A stretch of DNA of 64,000 nucleotides from Eremophila alpestris peregrina (lineage: Eukaryota; Chordata; Aves; Passeriformes; Alaudidae): positions 65,265-129,264 of the forward strand of contig WMCF01000232.1 in assembly GCA_009792885.1 (NCBI GenBank), in the 5' to 3' direction. The position numbers and the translations under genes were made by a program. Positions 49,501 to 62,857 of this stretch are shown piece after piece. The notes below the pieces were generated by a model that searched no databases, was not told the DNA's origin, and saw nothing but the letters and a program-made list of their open reading frames with translations. How positions within the stretch are numbered: position 1 is the stretch's first letter; each line of letters begins with the position of its first letter.

Positions 49501-52500
49501 GCAAATGCCATTTAGGGCATTGGCTCTCCCACGTGTAGCTATGCTGTTTGGGCTCTTACAACATTCAAAGTGACAAGCTACATTCAGTGTCATAAGTGGT
49601 TTAACTTGACAGAAATGAAGCATAAGTTTTATTCATATTCTTCCTTCATTTCCAGAATCCTTTTGGCTCCTCTCACCAAGCTCAACAAAAAGAGTTTGTT
49701 CTTGGTTATTCTTTTAACCACTTTTCATTCACAAAAGCTGTTATCATAGGATTTTTTTTTTTTTTTAGATTTTCTTCTTTGTTTTTATGTGAATATACCT
49801 TTCTACAAAAACAAATGTCTTTTATCCCAGAAGAAGAACCAAGTTTATTCCCAGTCCCAGGCAGAGCCCAGCTTTATTTTCACAAGATCAAGCAACAGGA
49901 CATTCAACAAGAGGCAGGGTGAGGGGAAGAGACACATCCTGACACATTGGGAGCATGTTGACAAACTTCTTTAAACATCAAAAGGCTTCCTTCTTTTTGC
50001 AATTCATTTAAAGCTTTTGCTCCGAGGTTTTTCAACAAATTCTCCACTGGCAATCCCTCAAGGATTAGTTTTTGAAAATTATAGCTCACCAAAGTAAAAA
50101 GCACTGCTTACAGATAAACCTTTGCTTCTGAGAGTCAAAGCAGCACCCCCATGCACAGCCACATTTTAAAGCCTGGGGGAAACGAGCACTGAAGTCAGTG
50201 TTTTAAAGGCATTTGGAATATCTGTCTGGGGGCTCAAAAATGTCTCAAGCCAACTTTTTTCTTTTTTTTTTTTTCCTGTCTCTGGAACCTGATGCAGTGG
50301 CCACTTCTCTAATGTTTCAGATTATTACACCTGGATGATGATTCCTTGTTGCCAGCACAGTGAAGTTCTCTCCACCTGCCCCAGGGCCCACTTCCCTCCG
50401 TTTTCCCCCCCAGTAATTCAAATCTCTGCTCTTCATACACTAAATAAAGAGCTGCAGCCAGGGACAAGGGAGCTGAGCTGACAAACTTCAGGTTAGACAA
50501 AAGATCTCCTTACAAGCAAAGCCAAGAAATCTGAACCAGCAGCCCTCTCATTCTCACTGTATTCCTACCTTCAGCAAAAAAAACCCTTCAGGGCAGCAAG
50601 AAGAGCAGTGAAGCTGTCACATCAGTGACTCTCCTGTGTCACCCAGAGTCTCCAGCTCAGCTCTTGGCCTCTTTGGGGACAACTTGCAAATAGAGTGTGC
50701 ATTGGGTCCCTCATAAGCTTATACAGAGCACAAATAAACAAACCTGCCCTATTCTTTGGGAAACTGTGTTGATTTTTAAAGAAGCCAAAAGAAGCTTCTG
50801 TGAACAGTCCTGTGTATGAACCAGCACAGAGAATTCACATGTAAATAGTTCATGCAGAATAAGCCACTGGGACTCCTTTCCTTTCCCTGCACCAGCACTG
50901 GGACAGAGATTGTTTTTAGCACGTGCCTGCTATAGAAATGTGTTTCCAAAACACATTGCTGAAGTCCTGGAATCACAGCCAAACAATTGGCTGAACCTCC
51001 AGAAACCTACCAATCATTAGCTTGGGCACTGGCATCCAAAAGCACAAAAAGCACAAAAAAAGACCTCATTTTTTATGTCTCATCAGCCTCTGTGCCACAT
51101 CAACACCAGTTGAAAACAGCCACCAAAAATCAGAGAGCATATTTGTTCAACAACAGCCTTAGGTGCTGCCCATTAGCTAACAGCATCTGAGGAGACAAAT
51201 TTTATAAAAGCAACTTTTTGGTGCAGTCAAAGCATTTCCACCCCAGCTGAGTTGGTGCAGTGGCAAATTGAGAGCATTCTGATAAAATAACACAACTTCA
51301 GAGAAATGTTAAGCATTAAGACAAGTTGTGATGTGACCAAAATTGTTGGAGTTTATTAATTTCTCTGGCCACCTAAAATACAGTGGTTAAGAGGTATCAC
51401 ATGGGAGTGAGTTGAGAGGTAACAACAATATCAAAGTTTGGTAGTGTGGTTAAAAGGCAGAAGAAATAAAAAGTATCAACATCTTCAAGTTACAAAGCTC
51501 CAGAGTACTAAAACCAGCAGGAAATTATTTCACAGCATATCTTGGAAAGCTCAATTACCTAAGTACACTCAGAAATCCAAATTAATCTAATAAAATACTT
51601 AAACCACTAAATCCTAGTGTTGGCACTCTCATTCAGAATTATGCTGGATTTTATGTTGCTCATCCTGAATTTTTTCACAATTAGCCTGGAAGAATACAGT
51701 CCACATCAACTATAAGCCCCATTCTTACAGTTATTTGCATAAGAAGGCCAAAATGAGCAAAGGAGTGACTGAAACAACAGCAGCACCGTGTGTCTCAATG
51801 TAAACCCCTGGAAAGAGAATAGGAACACACAAATGTATGTGTGCCCCCCACTGGGCAGGCTGGCTTTCACAGCTTTACAAACCAAAGAAGACAGAGATAA
51901 ACTAAGCTACATAAAAGCTGAGCTTCCACAATCCAACAAAGATACCTTGACATATCCAGTGCTGACAAAATGCCTTTTTTTTTTTTTTTTTTAACTGTGG
52001 ACTAAACATCAGAATCTCTACAACAAAGCAGCACCACCAGCCACTGGACTTAAATGTGTCATGATGTACATCTTCACTGGTGATGAATCCACAAAAGCTT
52101 TGTGAACCATGTGCAAAAAATAAATTACGAGTCACAGTCCACAAGCAAGGTACACACTCAACATGGCTTGTCAAATATTAAACACTTTTGAAAGGCTCTG
52201 AGCTTTGTCTGTTCCTTAAATCAGAACTCATTTCTAATAACTCTTTTAATAAAGCTTTAGTAGCAACAAGTTGCACAGAAGCCAGAGGAAGCTCTAGAAT
52301 GATCTAAGAGCCTTCCTGTTAGCACCATTGCAAGAAATATAAAAACTCCACAAGTCTTCTCACAAGTTCTCTTCATTAGAATTGCTCAGCTTGACTTCAT
52401 TTTGGTTCACTTTCTGAAAAGGAGCCTTCTCCATTTTACATCCCAGTTCTCTGCCAACACTGTTTGCAGCAGCCTCCTCTCTAGTGGTAGCACAAATCCA

Positions 52501-55500
52501 GAACTGCAAGTCTCTTCTATAAATATGCCATAACATCCCCATATCTGTTGGGAAATATGAGACTCAACTCAAACAGATTTGAAGGAAAGTTTAAAAATCA
52601 CACCTCATTTTTAAACAAGGATTTACACTCTCATTTTCTTCCCATTTGGCATTGCAAACTCCTCCAAACTCACAGCAAGCTCCTAGACAACCAACCACCG
52701 TCTTCTTGAGCCATCTCACCTACACCTGGATTGTTTTTGTTGCCAAGACAGCCTGAGCTTCTGGGACCCTTCTACAAACAGGCAAAAAGAGCTTCTTGCA
52801 CAACAATTTCCTCTGGAATGACCGTGATGGTGATGGCAGCAGGTGTTGTGGGAGAAACAAAGAGCCTGGGAGGAGATCCCCTGCTGCTCTTGGTGCTCTT
52901 AAGGTCTCATCCCAGCACAGGCCAGTGCCAGCTTCAGACTCGACAAGCTGAGCAATATTCCATGTCCTGGGTTTGCTTCACACACGTTCCAAGAGTGAGG
53001 AAAAACAGCTGTCACAAGGGGCAGCCTCAGAGAAGGGAGTGTGACAGATTTTCTTGCTTCCTCCCATGATTATACTCGAGTTTCGCTTAAAATGAAGACC
53101 TCCATTTCGAATTCCCTATGGAGAAATTCTCCATTTTTCATTGCTTTAAGAAAAAGTAGTTCCAAGGAAGAATTTACTCAGCACTTCTACTTACTAGTGG
53201 AAAGCAGTCAATGCATGTCTGAAAAACAATTGTATGAGGATGTGCAAGAAAGCCTTGTCTGTTTTGGTAGGTGGAAGCGAAGAACCAAACCCTGAACTTA
53301 GAAACATTCTTCATTTAAAGACATCCACCATGTCAAAGCCCTGCATCTGGAATTCCTCAGCAACCAAATGAAAATCAGCTTTTTTTTTAAATGCAAAGAG
53401 TACAGTGAAGATAATAAAGGTCAAATATTGTTACCTACTCCCAGAAACAGTCAGGTGCTTTTCTACAGCATTAAAAGGTTTGGAGAGTTGACAAAACTGA
53501 GGGTTCCATCAATTGCATTAGAAACATGACTGGCAACCAAGACAAAATTATCTAAGGATGAAAATAAATTATTTTCTTTTAATTGTGAGGCACGAGTCTG
53601 TAATTGTTTAGAGCAAGCTCCTTCTTTAGTGGGGAAAAATTCAGATGATTGCTTGTAATTGCAAACCAAGTTTTGGCCTCTTTTGGTACAACCTGGACCA
53701 CCTGAAAATGCTTTCTTTTATTTGTCTGTCTGCTTTTACTTTCAGTCTCTTGATTTTCATTTTGCATAGCTTGATATTAAAAAAAGTTTATATTGATCCA
53801 AGATGCTCACATCTGTATCATGGGATTATTTGGATTATGCCAACATGGAAAGCATGTAGAAAACATGGCAGCAGAAGAAATACTTCCTGATACCAAGCAA
53901 AAAACATGAAATCTGACACAAGGTTTTGTGATGTAAAAGTATTTTACAATGTCATCTGCAGTCTATTCATGATGATAAGCAAAGGCAGGGACATCAACTT
54001 TGTTTCAATATATAAACCTTGGAAAAAAAAGAGACCTAAAAAGCCACCTGCATTTATCTGCAATGTGTAATTTCACAGACTTGCGTATTTGCTGACTGTC
54101 TATCAAAAAAGTCAGAGTCAATTTTATGGAAACAAACAAAGTGATAGCTCTGGAGGCCAAGGAATGGGAAGCACACAGACACACAACAGACACACAGAAG
54201 CAACAGGATTAGAACAGGCTCTCAGGTGTTTCACTGGGCCTCAAGAAAGCCCTCGTGTACATGTATAAATATATATATATGTAATTATAATTATAGTTTT
54301 GCTTCTCATTCACCTCAATTGATTTTGTGTCCTGTCAGGAAATTGAGCAAGACTTCCCTGTTACCTATTTCTTTGTGATGGAAACATGTTACACCTTATG
54401 TATGATATTAATGTGCAGCCAACAGGGCTTAGGTCTACATAAAGTTACTGATCCACTGCACTGATCCTTAAAATCCCCCTGCTAATACTGGAAATAGTGA
54501 AGAAAATGGTCTGACTTATTTCCCTCGAATCTTGCCAGTCAAGACAAGTCACTACAAATTAGCACCGGAAATCTTCCTGAGAAAAACTGTTTCCTGGGGG
54601 CACTCAGCACTTAAGAGAAGCTGGGAAAATCTGGGTTTAGAGATGAAAGGAGTGGGATTGGCTGGAAGCAGCAGCTCCTCCCCAGCAATTGTATAGGAAA
54701 TTTCACAGGAGTGCTCCCTTCAAGTCACATGCTATCAAGAAGCCAGGATGGATAGAATCCTATTAATCAGGTATGGATGAAATATCCTGGAGCCTGTTCT
54801 ATCCTCTCCATCTAATGTCAATCACTACATCCAACTGCTGAAGTAAACTTAGCACAAAGTCCCAGCACAGCATCCCTTTCTACAAATGTTAGTTTACTAA
54901 CACTTCTACAAATTCATATTACTGAGATTGGGCTTTCTGTAGCAGAACTGTTGCTATTTCAGATACACTATAACTAAAAAAAATTTTTAAAAAAGGAAAT
55001 GTTTTCTATTCCCTCTTTATTCTTAAAAATCCTATTGAAGCAATATTTCAGTGAAACACCAGTGCAAGACGGGGGGGGATAAGTTTCTAAGAAACAGCAA
55101 AATTTGAGTGTTAATTATCAGCATGAACTGAGACAAAGTTCCTCCTTAGGATGTTTCTATCCTGAGGTTCCAGTGTCAAAGGGAAGGACTTGCCTTTTCC
55201 CTTTTATCTTGCATATTATGCTAATTAATTTACTTTACACAAATCAAGATGTGTTATTTTCCTGGCTTTCCCTCTCCCTATTGTCCATTTCCTTGCACTG
55301 ATTTTACTTCAGAGCTACATGTTCTGAAGCATTTGGAAGGGCTTAAAGAGGGTTTTTTTTCTGTGATTTGGGACTGATTCAGTAGCACAGTTCCATTAAA
55401 ATTCCTTGAGTATTTACTAAAATGTGGAAAATGCTCAAGAAAAGTAAGGAAGAAACTTTGCAAAGCAGCAGGCAAAGACAAATGCCTGTGTCACACACAG

Positions 55501-56694
55501 AAAAAGAAAAGCTGTTTTCCTCTACCTTCTGAAAAGAATGAAAGCACACCATTTTCACATCACAAGCATATCCTGATGGATGTTATACTTCCAGTGTATG
55601 CAAAGCAATGCATTTTAAAGGTGATCTACAATTTTTTAAAAGACGAGAACTAAAACCTAGAACAAAACCCACCCCCCCCAAAAAAAAACAACAACAAAAA
55701 AACCCAAACCAAAACACCAAACAAAAAACAAGGCCAAAACAGGCTTAATCATTTTGAACTTCCCTATATAATGAGTGAAGAAAAACAGAATTCTTTTGTA
55801 AGACTGCACTAAAAATAGTTATCTCTAATCTTCACTACCTTATAACTTTTTATACCAAGGCTTCCCAGAGAAATGATCCTTATCTCTCTCTCACCAGGAA
55901 TTTCTGAATCAATAAATTAATTTCCTTAAAGACAGAGATTTCCAGCTAGCACTATGATATTACGTAGTTAAGCTGAGAAGAGAGATTCTCAATGTTTCAA
56001 CAAAGGCTGTAACTTTAGTTCCAGCCTTCCTAGACAGGCAAAAATGTCCCCACAGCAGCAGGGTTGAACTCATCCTGTCTGCAAAAAGGCACCAGCTGGA
56101 TCTCACATCTTCCAAAAACTCCAGCTCCTCAGCCATGTCTGTGAGAAACCAGGCTCTGTTTGTTCTGCTGCTGCTGGAGTGACTTGGTTGAGAACTGCTT
56201 TCACAGCTTTTATCAAGGTAGTTCAACTAGCTTACATACTTGAGCAGATGATCCAATCATCTGATTTAGTTCATCCAACTCCCTTTTATTCCTCACCATT
56301 CACCTGTGCTTTGGAGACACAGGCAGCATTCATCACACCTGCAAGACAACCTGAGATGAACCAACTCCTCCTCTGGAAAGCATCCTCAAAACCACCCACA
56401 AATCACTACAGAAACGTTTATGAAAAAAATACCATGTAGTTTAAGCACATGACAATTATGATCGAGTGCATAAGGTGACAGATGTCCCCTTCAGGTTATC
56501 TTCTGCCAGATGCCTCAGAGCTGAGGAGACCTGAGTGGGAACATGTATGCAAAACCCTTATAATTACATCACAGTCATTTCTCCCTCAGGCTGTTATTTC
56601 AGTACTATTGATGGTAAAACTAAACTAATGCAAAATATTTAAAAAATGGAAATACAAATCTCCAACAGCTGAAGTATCTTCTTATCAAGCAAAC
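40576..56694. other. Intergenic; no gene seen
   Basis: Sixteen kilobases of unique, mostly AT-rich sequence. Simple runs include (AC)n at about 44355-44366, T15 at 49752-49766, T18 at 51975-51992, a (TA)n patch at about 54264-54300 and an A/C-rich tract at about 55655-55735. Somewhat GC-richer patches at 41000-41420 and 46130-46340 have open frames of about 100-120 codons on both strands, but no recognisable protein, splice context or repeat family. Confidence 0.65.
55655..55735. repeat. A/C-rich low-complexity tract
   Basis: An almost G-free plus-strand stretch has C9, A10 and repeated CAAAA/ACC words, resembling the tract at 24482-24580. The complementary strand is G- and T-rich. Confidence 0.8.
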
Positions 56695-56971
56695 TGTTCT
56701 GGTTTTGGCAGCCAGAGAAGCTGTGGTGAGCACTCACACATGAATTGTGCACCCATCTTGGACTCTCTATTATTAAAATTGCTGCTGTTGCTGTTTGTTT
56801 CTATTTCATTGTGGTTTTCAGTACATTATTCTTATCTCACCCAGTGACCTTGGCTTTTCCTGCCCCCGGTTCTCCTCTCCATTCCAGCTCAGGGGGAGAG
56901 TGAGGGGCACATGGCTGGGAGTGTTTCAGTGGGAGCACTGAATTGGAGAACACCATTCCTACACCACGACA
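56695..56971 (+). mobile_element. Solo LTR of an avian endogenous retrovirus
   Basis: The element starts TGTTCTGGTTTTGGC and ends ACACCACGACA, the two termini of a well-known avian LTR family. Between them the expected order is seen: TATTATTAAAATTGCTG, then TTATCTCACCCAGTGACC, then the CTCTCCATTCC and GGGGGAGAGTGAGGGGCAC blocks. At about 277 bp it is shorter than a full family member, so the 5' U3 part is internally deleted. No internal retroviral genes lie on either side, so it is a solo LTR left by recombination. The 5 bp on either side (CAAAC and GCCTC) do not match. Confidence 0.85.
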
Positions 56972-59900
56972 GCCTCCTTTGCAGGGCTCAGAGGGCTGAG
57001 ATGCAACAGGTCCCGCCAGAGCAGGCTGGAAACTAATTTGATCTGAACATTTGTTGTGTGAGCCCTGGTTCTGCTGGTCACTAAGTTGCTCGGGCTAATC
57101 ATGTGGTTGTGGTGTTGTTTTTTGTTTGATAACTAAGTTGAACAGCAGAGCTGGAGGAAAGCACCACATGTTGCTGCACAAAAGGCAGTGAGATTCCACA
57201 AGCAGCAATACCCAGCACTGGGAGCTCTGTCAATGTGCAGAATGCAGAACCAGAGTTATTCTTGGGGTGAATAATTCATTTTATATGTTGCTTTAGGGAC
57301 CTGCATGCAGCTCCTTTCCCCCATAACTGAGAGGACAGTTTAGCAAATGAATTAAGGCTTCCCATCCTGATGTGCAGTTGTGCAAGAAAACAACAACAAA
57401 TTCATAATTAGGTGGATAGGTTTTCTCTCACTCCTCCCTGCTCCATATACAAGCAGGACTAAGCCATTTGTTGAGCTCCATTTGGTTTTAGAACAGCTTT
57501 GATGATTCAAGTAATACTCAACTCAAATTAGCACCACAATCCCTTATCCAGCTTTGTTAAACTAAAAATTGAGCACAGTATTATTAGCAAAAAGCAGTAA
57601 AAACCAGTCTACTAAATATCACTTCTTTTATTAAACACCAGAAAGGTTTTCCTGTGATTTACCTACATAATTACAGCTGCAAAGAAGTCCACTCTTGGTG
57701 GTTTCTCCTTATATTTATTTATGTGGATTTTTGAGAAAGTTTCTCCTAGAATCAGGCCATGGGTTAAAGCCACCCTACCAGATGTGACAAGGAGGAAGCA
57801 TTCCTCCACAGTATACCTGAAGCACACAACACTTGCAGGCAAAGCCCAGAAGTAGCATTTATCAAAATCTGTGAAAAGAACACAAATGCTGGTGACAGTT
57901 TAAGGTCATCCTGGTGACTTTTTAACTTGCAAGCACTTAATTCTGCAATGCTGTCTGTGCCAGCAGACATACTGAATAATATCAAAGGTTTTGTGAAGAC
58001 TTGGGGAAACAAAGTGACCTCAATAATGCCATGTCTCAGGGATTTCTCATGCCTTTCTTTCATTTGATTACCTTTAACACACTCAAGTGTTTGTTTTCCA
58101 GTCATGGATGTGCACCTGTAACTTCATGTTCCCTTTGGGAGATCATTTGGGACAGGAGAATGAGCAGTGTGTAGCTGTGAGACATTCTCTCTCAAAATAA
58201 CAATTGCAATTGCTATGCTCACTAGAAAGATATTAATTGACAAAGCCCAGCATAAATTTGGGAATCCCAAAGGAAAGAACTGGAAAGACAAACAAGACTG
58301 GCCACAGACATGTGGGCATTTAATTGCTCTAGTAATTGTTGCAGCTAATGGAAGACAGCATTTGTGCAGTAAATGGATTAAATCTTTTCTTCTTTTTTTC
58401 TGCACACCACTGTTGTGTTTCCTTTGTGCCAGGCTAAGCAACTGCAGGCAGAAGGTGCCTCAGCATTACCCTGACTGGATATGATGAGGAAAAAAAGTGT
58501 GAAAAACTTGAATTGAATTGCAGGAAGCACCTACTGACTCTAAAAAGCACCTGGAAAACATGTGGGAGGAGGACATCTAAGTGTACCTGCCACAAGCCCT
58601 GATGCCATTCCTGTACCAAATCCTACTGAAATGAAGCTGTGCCCACAGCACCTTGACACTGACACGTGTGTATAATGACACACATTTCACAGAGGTTCTC
58701 TCTCATTGCTTCCTCACTTTTTCCCACTCTCCTGCCCTCCAAAACACCCAGCTCTCATGGATGTGGCTGGGTTTTACACTCCATTCCTCAGAACACACAC
58801 AGATCTGACCCACAACTTGTCCTGTGTAACAGATCCATGTGTGCCTGATTTTGGAACCCTTCATGCTCCTCAATTTTGCCATTTAAAAGGCAGACAAACA
58901 ACTAAACCCCACATGTTACTCTGGACTATCTGCCTGGAATTCCCATGGCTGCCAGGGACTTGGGCATTGAGATCACAGAGGTGAATATTTAATACTGAAC
59001 ATGGCAGAGGTTTTGATAACCCTGGGTTTCCAGGGACTCATTCTGGATCTCTTTCCTTACTTTACAGCCATGAAACACAACACAAGTGCTGCTTGTTTTG
59101 TTTAAACCCACAAAATTATAACAGCTGCTTGTTTTGAATTCTCTCTCACACAGAAAAGAGTCTTCAGCAGAGTGCAGACTAAACACCAGCCCAGATTATC
59201 ATGACACCACGATTTCACAGCACTGTATCACAGAACACAATGTCCTAGTCCAAAATCCAATTGAAATATCTCTTTTTTCCTCCCCTGATACCAAGCTTTC
59301 CTGAGGGAGGTGGTGAACCACATGCTTTCTGCAGCTCCATTTCTAATGATGGTTGTCTTCAGTCAAGGCATTCTCTGTGATTCCAGGAAGAGAAACAAAT
59401 CTGCAAAGATTTATACACCACAGAGACATCCCATTTTCATATTCTGGTTTCCTAGAGTTCAGATTTTGTTCTGTGTGTATATATATAATCTCTCTTCCTT
59501 CCCACTGGTTTGCAGGATTTTGTCATAGTTTAGGAATGGTATTCTCCAATTTAGCACTCCCTGGACAGAACCACAACAGATTTTAATTATAGATTCAGAT
59601 GATTTAAGATTCCTGCACCTGATAAGCAATATTTTAGGACATTTTCCTCCTCTCTTCCCATTAAGAAAACAGAAGAAACTCTTACTTGACACACATTTCC
59701 AATTTCTGTGCACTTCATGCAAATGTTAGCTGAACAATGGTGCAGAACTGCAATCTGCTACAATGGTGTACAATTTAGTTATACAGCACTAAGATTTTCA
59801 CTAAAAGCCTCCAATTACTACCTAGTTTCCTACTCTATGGGATTTTGAATTGTATTTTTCAAAGGAAAGAAGAATTTTCTGGAACTCCTGCAGAAGTGCT

Positions 59901-62770
59901 TCTATACACAGAGTGAGATGAGACACTTGTGAGTGAAAATCCCATTTCCATCTCCTCTCAGAGATGGTTCAAAGGATTCCTACAGGAATCTTTCCCTCCA
60001 CCCAGCCTAAAGCAAAAGGGAACCCCTGAAATGAAGTGGCTAAAGTGATGTGGTGTGACCATCATGATTTACATTTGCACAAGTCATGTTTGCCTGAGCC
60101 CTATCTTAAAATACCAACACGGGCACAGTCAAGTACTTCAGTGTACAGTAAACTGGCTATGTCAACACAAAAATCAGGTCCAGAGGTGAGCATACTCAAT
60201 GGCCCCATTTTATGCTCAAAGCTTATAAAACTAAAGCCAAAGAAAAAGATTTTTTTAAAGGAAACTTAACTTTCTAAGGAGACCAGAACCTTCACAGTAG
60301 CTTCACTGTTTTCTGGAACAACAAAGCAACAGAAGGAAAAAAAAAACCCACTACGACTTTTTCTGAAACTACAGTTAAGGCAACACAGCTTGCCACTGTT
60401 AGAACTAAACATAAATTAGGCAAAATACACATCCAGTGTGTTGAAGCAACAGCTGAAGTTTGATATTAGCCTGGTTGAATCTCTGCCAGCATCTTAACAT
60501 TTGGATACATATTTGAAACTTACTCAGACATCAAATCAAACATGTGTACCATGCAGATTTGCACACATAACCTTCTTTTCAGCAATGAAATTTTGCCTGA
60601 ATAGCCTTAGATTTTAGCAATTACTCTCTTTCAGCTTAAAAGAAGGAAAGCTCTAAAAGGCAGAACCACTTTGCTATTCAACTGTATTCAAACAGCATCC
60701 CGAGTATTGACACCCTGTAAGGGAACCCAAAAGCCAATCTGTGCTGTCCCCAAGTGATGATTTCGTGTTGTATTTCCTGCCTGTGAAATGGCCATGGGAA
60801 TGGCCACACTGAGCCAGACTCTGAGCCAGCAGCAAACATCTGGTTACAGAGGACAAGGGGATGCTGCACCAACACATCCCTCGCTTTTCCAGGCACCTTC
60901 TGCAACACACAGAGGACATGGCTGCCCTCAAAACACCCTCATGGGATTTCATTTGCCTCCTCACTCCTGAGCCCAAGCCTACCTACGAGCATTTGTGCTA
61001 CCACATGGCAACAAGTGCCCAGGATATCATCATCCTGGAGCTGCCACTACCTCTCTATTGCTCAAGGCTGCTCCAGTCCTTGGGCTGTGACAAAGTGTGG
61101 TCACCTGCTCCTCAGTCACCTTTCCCATGCCACCCAGGATTTTACAGCCTTCTGTCCTGTGCTGTCCACGGCCTGGCTTCCCCCAGCCCTAAGGAGGGCA
61201 GGGTAACCAGCTGAGGGTGGTGTGGGAGCCACTCCCCATCTCTGAGCGCCCCTGAGCTGCAGTGTGGATTGAGGGAGGATCAGAGGTGCTCTGAGTTTCA
61301 GAGGGGAGGCACAGAGCTGTTGTAGATGGGTATGAGCCCAGTAACTCACTTGGGTTTTTTCCAGTTAGTCAGGGTTAGAAACCTGGCAAGCTCAGCCTGG
61401 AACTGGCTAATTCTACATGAACTAGCCCAAAGACAGGGAGCAATTCAGCAGCTTCAAGCAGCTTTCTACAAGTGCTAATTAACTTAGCCTAATTTTTTTT
61501 TAATAAGCAGTCTGAGCTAAGTAAAACAAACATGTTTCATGCACATTCTTCTGGCCATCTTTTCTCCTAGTTTCCACTCTCCCAGAAAGCTGTCATAAAA
61601 GGCTCCCTCTCCCTGGAGTCGTGCCCTGTTTTAGCTCCACTCATTTTTCCTCCTCCAGACTACACCACACAGAGAAACAACTTCTGCAATCCCTCTTCTC
61701 TAGCTCTCATGCACCTGGCTTCTGCCCAAGCATTTTATAGCAAGGAAAACCCCCACTTAACTCTTTTCTGAGCTTCCAACTTCCAGATTTTTTCCCATTT
61801 CTCTCTGTCCTACAGTTGTTTTCAAATCTGGAATATTAGGAATATCATGGGAGAGGGAAAATAAAATTGAAGGTGGGCAGGAGAGGTATTTACATACTCA
61901 AAGATACCAGGCAATTATTTTGATGACCTCCACAAATCAAAAAATAACTGAAAAGAAATCAAGATCTGTATCATATGGAGGCATTCTGAAGAACATAAAT
62001 CACTCCCAGGTAGTGTGGAAAAATGGGAATTGTGCCTGAGACAAAGTAATGAGGTCAATACTGTCCCTTCCTAGGGTCAAAATTCAGGACTAGACAAATT
62101 ATCCTTCTCTATCAGGAGTCACAATTTTCCTAACTACATAGTAGAGGCCATAAAAATCACTTCTCAGTTTGCACTCCTAACACAGAACTTATATTAAAGG
62201 AAGGATAAATTTCACAGTCAAACTTTCCAGTCAACATTTCGTGGCACAAAGAAGGAAGGCTGAAGTGCAAAGTGCACAAATCTCCATCAGACACATTGTG
62301 AAGGTATGAATTCTACCAGGCCAGTAGCTGTAAAATGCTAGTCAAAAGTATGTCATTGGTTTATAGCTTTGTGACCTTAAAACTCACTTCTGGGCAGGCT
62401 TCTGAAATGGTCATCTCATTTCATTAGTAAGGAAATTTTTCAGCTTCTCTGCTCCCCACAGTTCTTAAAATCACCTGCAGTGCTCCACATGAAGACACAC
62501 ACACAGCTGAGACAAACACTGGGCATGTTTTTGAGCTCCTCCACAGCACCTAACTGGACAAAAGCAAACCCCAGCACTGTTCATACACTGGAATTCTCTG
62601 TCAGAGGCCCTAAAGATCCATTTCCAGCTCTCTCTCATGTGTTCCTGGCCCTTGCACACACAGCCAGGGAGAAGTGGGGATGCTCCATATTGCATTTGCT
62701 ATGAGCTACACACACTGGGCACTGAGCAGGATGACCAGAAACCTTGCAGGATTTAATTTACAATCGTGCA
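56972..62770. other. Intergenic; no gene seen
   Basis: Unique sequence. A moderately GC-rich patch at 60780-61350 has overlapping open frames of about 60-120 codons on both strands. I recognise no product and see no convincing splice sites, so I do not call a gene. Confidence 0.65.
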
Positions 62771-62857
62771 TGTTGTAAGCCCCTCAGGACAGGAAACTCT
62801 CATGGTTTTATGTATCTATAAAACAACATGCATACCTACGACACTGTATAAATAACA
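62771..62857 (+). mobile_element. Ancient amniote LINE/SINE 3'-tail relic
   Basis: The sequence TGTTGTAAGCCCCTCAGGAC, then a spacer with TTTTATGTATCTATAAAAC, then ACCTACGACACTGTATAAAT follows the 3' plan seen in several old amniote retroelements: 'tgtaagctcctcaggg-cagg', a short spacer, then 'ctacggcgctatataaataa'. The exact family is not certain. It is diverged and only the tail is recognisable. Confidence 0.5.

Noticed and set aside
59205..59340. TATCACAGAAC sequence resembling the reverse CR1 3' end
   Set aside because: Only a few bases match; the CR1 tail blocks expected next to it are absent.
60674..61214. Overlapping open frames on both strands in a GC-richer patch
   Set aside because: No recognisable domain, splice sites or family match; both strands are open equally.
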